Source of the DNA: Niabella sp.
Lineage (GTDB): Bacteria > Bacteroidota > Bacteroidia > Chitinophagales > Chitinophagaceae
Assembly (NCBI RefSeq): GCF_030150205.1
Contig: NZ_JASLGT010000008.1
Coordinates: 1-64,000, forward strand
Reading direction: 5' to 3'
Length of the DNA stretch: 64,000 bases
Shown here: one piece after another, positions 58,681 to 64,000 of the stretch
Layout of the letters: each line of letters begins with the position of its first letter
How positions within the stretch are numbered: position 1 is the first letter of the stretch
The notes under the pieces: generated by a model
Seen by the model: only the letters and a program-made list of their open reading frames with translations
Databases searched by the model: none
What the model was told of the DNA's origin: nothing
Made by a program: the position numbers and the translations under genes

Positions 58681-59796
58681 TTATTTTACCCGGTTCAGCA
58701 CCTCCCAGTTATCACCTTGTTTTTCATTTTCGGTAATGGCAATGTTAATACGCAGGGTTACCGCCCCGTTGGTTTGTTGCCGGATCCAGGCAGCGCCGGT
58801 AAGCCGGTTGTCTATGTCGGTGCTCCCCTCCCGGTAATCCTGCGCCGCATAGAACTGCTCCAGCTTTTTAAGCTCCGCACCAAATGCCGTGTTTGTTGCC
58901 AGCGATCGCAGTATCTGGATCAGCAGTTCTTTTTTTGCAACAACATTACCGGTATCGATCCTGCTATGTTCTATAGTAACTTCAAAATGAAGATCGGTAT
59001 TGTCACAGCCCGATAACGCTGCAGTAATGGTGGTATCGCCGGTTTGCATTTTCTCTTCCAGGGTTTCAGTAAAATTATGTTCGTCGATGCTGCGTTTCCG
59101 CGTCACGGTTACGGGGCCATCATTTAAAATGCGTTTATCCTTCCATTTTCCAAGGGTACAATTGGTCAGATAGCTGGTTTCATAAAGATTATCATCCTTA
59201 TACACAAAATGAAAATTCCCTGGCGGCGTTTCATTTGCATCGGGATAGGTCCGGAAATTTTTTGAAAGAGCAACGGTCAGCACCCCTTTCTCAAACCGGT
59301 AATCCGAAATGATATTATAGGAAAAGGGTGCATAGGTGAGGATGGAATGCAACTGGTCGTATTGCAGGCTGTCTTTCATTATATAGTAATCCAGCTGGCT
59401 GTTGGTTTGTACGCTTCCGCCCAGCATCCCTTCCGACTCCCTGCGGATGATATAATCCGGCACATGGTCTCCATTCAGATCCTCGTTTGCAACAATGGAA
59501 TAATAAACAGTATAAGGCATACCCTCGTCTTCCCGTGCAATATAAAACGGCAGACTGTCCAGGTTGAGCTCCCGGTACTTTCCGTCCGGTGCCTCACCCA
59601 TTACCAATCTTTTTAAAAAATGATAGGATGCAGTGTTGGTATCCAGTGCCTGCTGCGCCAGCTGAGGAGGTGATGGAACTGCTACGGCAGTGTCCTGCCG
59701 GTGCATTGCCGGTGCCGGTTTCTGCTCCGCTGTATGGCAGGCAAAAAGGAACAGGACCAGGCAATGGGCCATTGCTTTTCCCAGGTTTGATCTCAT
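58681..59796 (-). CDS. Lipoprotein of unknown function
   Basis: A 371-residue protein. MRSNLGKAMAHCLVLFLFAC is a signal peptide ending in a Cys. A Pro/Ala spacer follows (AEQKPAPAMHRQDTAVAVPS). The mature part contains YYSIVANEDLNGDHVPDYII (about 100-120; the D-x-N-x-D-x-x-x-D spacing resembles a calcium-binding VCBS/dockerin-like loop, a weak match), then strands such as NFHFVYKDDNLYETSYLTNC. The C-terminal half is helical with LLIQILRSLATNTAFGAELK. No family recognised. It precedes RseP on the same strand by 38 bases in the direction of transcription. Confidence 0.7.
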   Translation of the reverse strand: MRSNLGKAMAHCLVLFLFACHTAEQKPAPAMHRQDTAVAVPSPPQLAQQALDTNTASYHFLKRLVMGEAPDGKYRELNLDSLPFYIAREDEGMPYTVYYSIVANEDLNGDHVPDYIIRRESEGMLGGSVQTNSQLDYYIMKDSLQYDQLHSILTYAPFSYNIISDYRFEKGVLTVALSKNFRTYPDANETPPGNFHFVYKDDNLYETSYLTNCTLGKWKDKRILNDGPVTVTRKRSIDEHNFTETLEEKMQTGDTTITAALSGCDNTDLHFEVTIEHSRIDTGNVVAKKELLIQILRSLATNTAFGAELKKLEQFYAAQDYREGSTDIDNRLTGAAWIRQQTNGAVTLRINIAITENEKQGDNWEVLNRVK

Positions 59797-59834
59797 ATGT
59801 TGCCAATTATGATCCCCGAAGGAGGATCCGGCTC

Positions 59835-61187
59835 CTATTTAAAGAGCCGGAAAATATCGAGCCCCAGTGCATAGGCCATTAGTCCCAGTAATAATACCAT
59901 GCCCACCATCTGGGCATACTCCATGAACTTATCGCCCGGCTTCCGCCCGGTGATCATTTCATACAGGGTAAACAGGGCATGCCCTCCATCAAGCGCCGGT
60001 ATGGGCAGCACGTTCATAAAGGCCAGGATGATGGAAAACAAGCCGGTCATGGTCCAGAACCGTTCCCAATCCCAGGATCCGCCAAATGTTTTACCGATGC
60101 TGATCACACTGCCCAGGTTATCGCTTACCGCGTGTTCTTTGGAAGTGAACAGCAGTTTAATGCCTTCGATATATTCGAGTAACCGGTTCACGCCATATTT
60201 AATTCCGGCGGGGATGGACTCCAGGAAGCCGTATTCTTTCTTTTCAAACGTAATAAATTTTAATGCAGACCGGGTAATGTAGCCCACTTGTCCCGCATCA
60301 TTGAGTTTGGCTCCTACCTGTACCGTATCTGTATTACGCAGCACTGTAAGGTTTACTGTTTGATTTTTATATTTTTTTACCTGCTTTGCAAAATCATTAT
60401 AATACAATGCGGGCGTTCCGTTAACACCAACGACCCGATCTCCTTTCTGCAATTGACCGGAAGTAAATTTAGCAATGGATCCATCTACACTATCCACCAC
60501 ATTCGGAAACCGCACAGAAACAAAATTCTTCAGCTGGTTCCGGGTTAATTCTTTTAAAAAGCCCGGAGGGAAATTGATCACCGTATCCTTACCATCCCTT
60601 GTTACGTTGAGCGCATTCTTTTCACTCAGCAGCAGCCGTTTGGGCAGTTCGTCAAAATATTTCAGCTCCTGGCCGTTTACTTTGGTAATGATATCACCAT
60701 CCCGCAATCCTACTTTCAACGCCATTGAATCTGCAGCAATACCATATTTCATATTGGCAACCGGCAGTTTCTCTTCGCCCCATACAAAAAGGATCATGGC
60801 AAAAATGATGAGCGCCAGCACAAAGTTGATGATGACACCCGCCAGCATGATGATGAGGCGTTGCCAGGCCGGCTTTGAACGGAACTCCCAGGGCTGGGCC
60901 GGTTGTTTCATGGCCTCTTTGTCCATACTTTCATCAATCATACCACTGATCTTTACATAGCCCCCCAGGGGTACCCAGCCGATACCATACTCTGTTTCTC
61001 CTATTTTCTTTTTCCAAAGCGAAAACCAGGGATTAAAGAACAGGTAAAATTTTTCAACGCGGCAGCCAAACCATTTGGCCGTAATAAAATGTCCAAACTC
61101 GTGTAAAGCAATCAGGATGGAGAATGACAATATAAACTGACCAACATTGGCTCCCAGGGCCGACCAGTTAAATGCTAATAAAACCAT
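59835..61187 (-). CDS. rseP: Site-2 metalloprotease RseP
   Basis: A 450-residue intramembrane zinc protease. The HExxH motif is HEFGH in FSILIALHEFGHFITAKWFG (about 29), the third ligand lies in NVLPIPALDGGHALFTLYEM (about 390), and two PDZ regions lie between (VGLRDGDIITKVNGQELKYF and GDRVVGVNGTPALYYND). Four membrane helices. It cuts membrane-anchored anti-sigma factors and leftover signal peptides. Dxr lies upstream on the same strand, a common pairing in Bacteroidota. Its own TATCTTTG box is about 35 bases before the start. Confidence 0.95.
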   Translation of the reverse strand: MVLLAFNWSALGANVGQFILSFSILIALHEFGHFITAKWFGCRVEKFYLFFNPWFSLWKKKIGETEYGIGWVPLGGYVKISGMIDESMDKEAMKQPAQPWEFRSKPAWQRLIIMLAGVIINFVLALIIFAMILFVWGEEKLPVANMKYGIAADSMALKVGLRDGDIITKVNGQELKYFDELPKRLLLSEKNALNVTRDGKDTVINFPPGFLKELTRNQLKNFVSVRFPNVVDSVDGSIAKFTSGQLQKGDRVVGVNGTPALYYNDFAKQVKKYKNQTVNLTVLRNTDTVQVGAKLNDAGQVGYITRSALKFITFEKKEYGFLESIPAGIKYGVNRLLEYIEGIKLLFTSKEHAVSDNLGSVISIGKTFGGSWDWERFWTMTGLFSIILAFMNVLPIPALDGGHALFTLYEMITGRKPGDKFMEYAQMVGMVLLLGLMAYALGLDIFRLFK

Positions 61188-61219
61188 GTATTATTAAGAT
61201 ATATCATTTATTAAGATGG

Positions 61220-61227
61220 CAAAGATA
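61220..61227 (-). promoter_or_regulatory. -7 promoter box of rseP (TATCTTTG)
   Basis: Exact TAnnTTTG on the minus strand, 32 bases before the ATG at 61187. No clear -33 TTG, because the upstream DNA is the simple repeat at 61255. Confidence 0.5.
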
Positions 61228-61254
61228 AGGCGATAAAATACTAAGCCCTAAATT

Positions 61255-61370
61255 CTGACTTTCAAATATCAAACATCAAATTCCAAATATCAAACATCAA
61301 ATCCCAAACATCAATTTCAAATATCAAATCCCAAACATCAAATTCCAAATTTCAAATTTCAAATATGAAG
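61255..61370. repeat. Simple A/T-rich repeat, CAAATATCAAACAT type
   Basis: Nine or so near-copies of CAAATATCAAACATCAAATT-like words at about 12-base spacing, sometimes with CCC. It fills the gap between dxr and rseP and has no coding potential. Confidence 0.75.
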
Positions 61371-61394
61371 CCTGGGAAAACAATTAACAATTGC

Positions 61395-62549
61395 TTATAA
61401 CCGGATGATGTCGGCAGCCAGGGTGCGGGCTTCGGCATCGCTTTCAAAATAATCAGCCAGTGTGGGCCTGGGTACATGGGCTACCTGTGCCATTACTTTT
61501 TCGATCACATCCGTCATTTCAAGGAATCCGATCCGGTTTTTTAAGAACGCGTATACCGCAATTTCATTGGCCGCATTCATTACACAGGGCAGGTTTCCAC
61601 CGGTTTCCAGCGCTTCTATTGCCAGGGCCAGGTTGCGGAATGTTTTCAGGTCGGGTTCTTCAAATGTAAACGTGTTCATCCGCTTGAAATCGAACCGCGG
61701 ATGATCATTGAGGATCCGCGACGGAAATCCCATCGCATATTGAATGGGCAGCCGCATATCCGGCAACCCGATCTGCGCCTTGATACTGCCATCCTCAAAT
61801 TGCACCATACTATGGATAGCGCTTTGCGGATGGATGAGCACATCGATCTGATCGGGTTTCAGGTTAAAGAGCCATTTCGCTTCGATCATTTCCAGACCCT
61901 TATTCATTAAAGTAGCCGAATCAATGGAAATCTTAGCCCCCATTTCCCAGTTGGGATGTTGCAGGGCATGTTCTCTTTTTACATTTACCAGGTAATTGGG
62001 CTTCCGTCCTATAAATGGCCCGCCGGATGCGGTAAGGTATACTTTTTCAATTTTATTGCGGGTTTCCCCGATCAGGCACTGGAAAATTGCAGAATGTTCT
62101 GAATCTACCGGGATAATGGGCACCCGGTTCTCTACCGCCATTTGCATAACGATATCGCCTGCCACTACCAGGGTTTCCTTGTTGGCCAGGGCGATGGCCT
62201 TGCCGTTTTCAATAGCCCTGATGGTGGGCTTAAATCCTGCAAAACCCACGATGGCCGCCAGCATCAGGTCATAAACGTCCATACCTGCTACTTCTTCCAG
62301 GGCATCCTCACCGGCAAATACTTTGATATCCGTTTTTGCCAGGGCATCTTTTACAGAACCATATTTGTTTTCATCGCCGATTACAACAATATTCGGATTA
62401 TAGGCCAGCGCCTGTTCAATCAGCAGCTGATCATTTGAAAACGCCGTTAATACTTCTACAGAAAACTGATCCGGGTTCTTTTCTATCACCTCCAAAGCCT
62501 GCTTTCCGATAGAACCGGTTGAGCCAAAAATGGCGATTCGTTTTATCAT
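61395..62549 (-). CDS. dxr: 1-deoxy-D-xylulose-5-phosphate reductoisomerase
   Basis: A 384-residue enzyme (389 if the ATG at 62564 is used). It makes 2-C-methyl-D-erythritol 4-phosphate in the non-mevalonate isoprenoid pathway. The NADPH loop is IAIFGSTGSIGKQALEVIEK, NKETLVVAGDIVMQMAVENR follows, and the metal and substrate residues are in PVDSEHSAIFQCL (about 145), TASGGPFIGRK and SATLMNKGLEMIEAKWLF. Length matches. A TATCTTAG box (one mismatch) lies about 50 bases upstream of the start. RseP follows. Confidence 0.97.
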   Translation of the reverse strand: MIKRIAIFGSTGSIGKQALEVIEKNPDQFSVEVLTAFSNDQLLIEQALAYNPNIVVIGDENKYGSVKDALAKTDIKVFAGEDALEEVAGMDVYDLMLAAIVGFAGFKPTIRAIENGKAIALANKETLVVAGDIVMQMAVENRVPIIPVDSEHSAIFQCLIGETRNKIEKVYLTASGGPFIGRKPNYLVNVKREHALQHPNWEMGAKISIDSATLMNKGLEMIEAKWLFNLKPDQIDVLIHPQSAIHSMVQFEDGSIKAQIGLPDMRLPIQYAMGFPSRILNDHPRFDFKRMNTFTFEEPDLKTFRNLALAIEALETGGNLPCVMNAANEIAVYAFLKNRIGFLEMTDVIEKVMAQVAHVPRPTLADYFESDAEARTLAADIIRL

Positions 62550-62631
62550 ACGTTCGTCTCCCATTTACTTTTCTAGTGTTCTTTTCTTTAAACGCGGCTA
62601 AGATAGGGGCTGTTTCAGGAATAAAAAAATG

Positions 62632-64000
62632 CTAGTGCCGGAGCCATTGTGCGAGGCCCTCTGCAATCTTACGGTCATTGCTTAAACGCGGCACTTTATT
62701 CTGACCGCCCAGTTTTCCGATAGAGCGCATATAATCGATGAACCCGTTTTTCTTCACCGGGGTGATGATCAGCTGCTGCAGGATATTTCCGGAGATGAGG
62801 TCATCATAATAGGAATTCTTTTCCCGGAGATAGCGGTCTACCTGCTGCGAAAAGCCATTCATGTCTTCCGGCTCATTTTCAAATTCTACAAACCACTGGT
62901 GGTACGATTTTCCGGCATCCGCACTTACAAACGGGGCTACCGTAAATTCTGTAATATGTACATTGTGCTCTTTAGCGGCCCGCAACAAGCTGTATTCCAC
63001 TTCCTCCCCGATCACATGTTCTCCAAAGGCTGAAATAAAATGCTTGGTGCGACCGGTAACTACCAACCGGTAGGGATTTACCGACACAAATTTTACCATA
63101 TCCCCGATATCATATCCCCACAAACCTGCATTGCTGTTGATGATGAGCGCATAATTCACTCCGGTTTCCACTTCACCCAATGACAGGCGCCTGGGGTTAT
63201 CCTTGCCGATATCTTCCGCCGGAATAAACTCAAAAAAGATGCCGCTGTTGGTATTGAGCAGCAGCCCCGGTTCGGTTTGTGTATCCTGGAAAGCGAAAAA
63301 GCCTTCGGAGGCGGGGAATGTTTCAATACCATCTACTTTCCGCCCGATGCTTTGAAATAATTTTGCCTGGTAGGGCTCAAAATTAACCCCGCCATAGACC
63401 ATTACCGAAAAATGCGGGAACAGCTCTCCCACCGGTTTGCCCGACCGCCGGATGAGTTCATCAAAATACATCTGCATCCATGGCGGAATGCCGCTGATCA
63501 GCGTCATATCCTGCCGGATGGTTTCATCTACGATCTTTCCCAGCTTGGTTTCCCAGTCTTCAATACAATTGGTTTCGTATTCCGGGAGCTGGTTTTTCCG
63601 CAGATAACGGGGTACGTGATGGTTTACAATGCCGCTTAAACGGCCGGTTGGAATGCCTCCTACCCGCTCCAGCACCGGCGATCCGCTTAAAAAGATGAGT
63701 TTTCCATCAGCAAAAGCGGTATTTCCGGTTTCTGCCATATAGCATAACAACGCATTCCGCGCCCCGTTGATATGGTTGCTGATCGACTCTTTAGAAATGG
63801 GTATGTACTTGGTGCCGCTTACCGTTCCGGAGGTTTTGGCAAAATACAGCGGCTGACCCCTCCAGAGTACATTATGTTTACCTGCCTTTATTTCTTCTAT
63901 ATACGATTTTAGCTGCTCATAGTTACGGACCGGAACCGCCTGTCTAAATTGCTTGTAGTCATTTAGTTCCGAAAACTTATGTTCTTTCCCAAACTGGGTG
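62632..64000 (-). CDS. GH3-family (auxin-responsive promoter-like) acyl-adenylating protein, 5' part outside window
   Basis: The frame stays open to the window edge, giving at least 456 residues; the true start lies beyond 64000. The adenylate-forming enzyme motif TSGTVSGTKYIPIS is readable on the minus strand near 63783-63834, preceded by LWRGQPLYFAK. Further features are NTNSGIFFEFIPAEDIGKDN and YDIGDMVKFVSVNPYRLVVT, then GRTKHFISAFGEHVIGEEVE, the family's nucleotide and hinge regions. Plant GH3 proteins link amino acids to hormones; bacterial homologues are uncharacterised. It is upstream of dxr on the same strand with a 67-base gap. Confidence 0.88.
   Translation of the reverse strand, partial: TQFGKEHKFSELNDYKQFRQAVPVRNYEQLKSYIEEIKAGKHNVLWRGQPLYFAKTSGTVSGTKYIPISKESISNHINGARNALLCYMAETGNTAFADGKLIFLSGSPVLERVGGIPTGRLSGIVNHHVPRYLRKNQLPEYETNCIEDWETKLGKIVDETIRQDMTLISGIPPWMQMYFDELIRRSGKPVGELFPHFSVMVYGGVNFEPYQAKLFQSIGRKVDGIETFPASEGFFAFQDTQTEPGLLLNTNSGIFFEFIPAEDIGKDNPRRLSLGEVETGVNYALIINSNAGLWGYDIGDMVKFVSVNPYRLVVTGRTKHFISAFGEHVIGEEVEYSLLRAAKEHNVHITEFTVAPFVSADAGKSYHQWFVEFENEPEDMNGFSQQVDRYLREKNSYYDDLISGNILQQLIITPVKKNGFIDYMRSIGKLGGQNKVPRLSNDRKIAEGLAQWLRH

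Overview
The window looks like a chromosomal segment of a Bacteroidota bacterium, most likely a member of the Chitinophagaceae (a Niabella-like genome would fit). The evidence is a SusC/SusD pair under FecI/FecR-type control, TAnnTTTG promoter boxes with few Shine-Dalgarno sites, a Bacteroidota-style tmRNA tag, and family content such as MutS2, MnmD, DUF4126 and GH3. Genus assignment is inference. About 45 protein genes and one tmRNA are supported. No rRNA, CRISPR array or complete insertion sequence was seen; I did not recognise a tRNA by eye.

Layout. 1-132 is the tail of a gene that looks like an IS630-type transposase. 164-4441 (minus) carries an SRPBCC protein, a nitronate monooxygenase-like enzyme, a GNAT acetyltransferase and a MutS2 without its Smr domain. 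4442-5319 is a tandem intergenic repeat array. 5320-9337 (plus) has MsrA, an agmatinase/arginase-family enzyme, a membrane protein and a radical SAM enzyme. 9338-10146 is again repeats. 10147-13466 holds a membrane protein, a Crp/Fnr regulator and a divergent ClC channel, with identical palindromic operators at two promoters. 13647-19420 mixes small secreted proteins, a coiled-coil protein, an M48 peptidase, PlsY and PrmA.

19640-25901 is the most coherent metabolic block: an ethanolamine-type permease, a glutamine-synthetase-like ligase, an iron-dependent alcohol dehydrogenase, a PuuD-type gamma-glutamyl hydrolase and an aldehyde dehydrogenase. Together they read as a gamma-glutamylation route for an amino alcohol, probably ethanolamine, that resembles the Puu putrescine pathway but uses an alcohol dehydrogenase in place of an amine oxidase.

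26412-34211 has DUF445, MATE, a large YncE/phosphoesterase fusion and HtpG. 35145-44563 (minus) is an ECF sigma, FecR, SusC, SusD locus followed, after a strong terminator hairpin, by an exonuclease/endonuclease/phosphatase-fold enzyme and a metallophosphoesterase; this suggests uptake and cleavage of a phosphoester. 44662-45811 is a compact DUF3037/HipA-like kinase pair. 45993-57941 contains small lipoproteins, a second Crp/Fnr regulator with a palindrome at about -41 of the next gene (yiaA-like), MurB, a serine hydrolase, MnmD, a phosphoesterase/beta-propeller fusion and a HAD phosphatase. 58058-58433 is tmRNA. 58681-64000 has a lipoprotein, RseP, Dxr and the 3' part of a GH3-family gene that runs off the window.

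Intergenic space is unusually repeat-rich. At least three dispersed families recur in both orientations, sometimes in tandem, and never inside the genes. They are the largest unexplained structure in the window.
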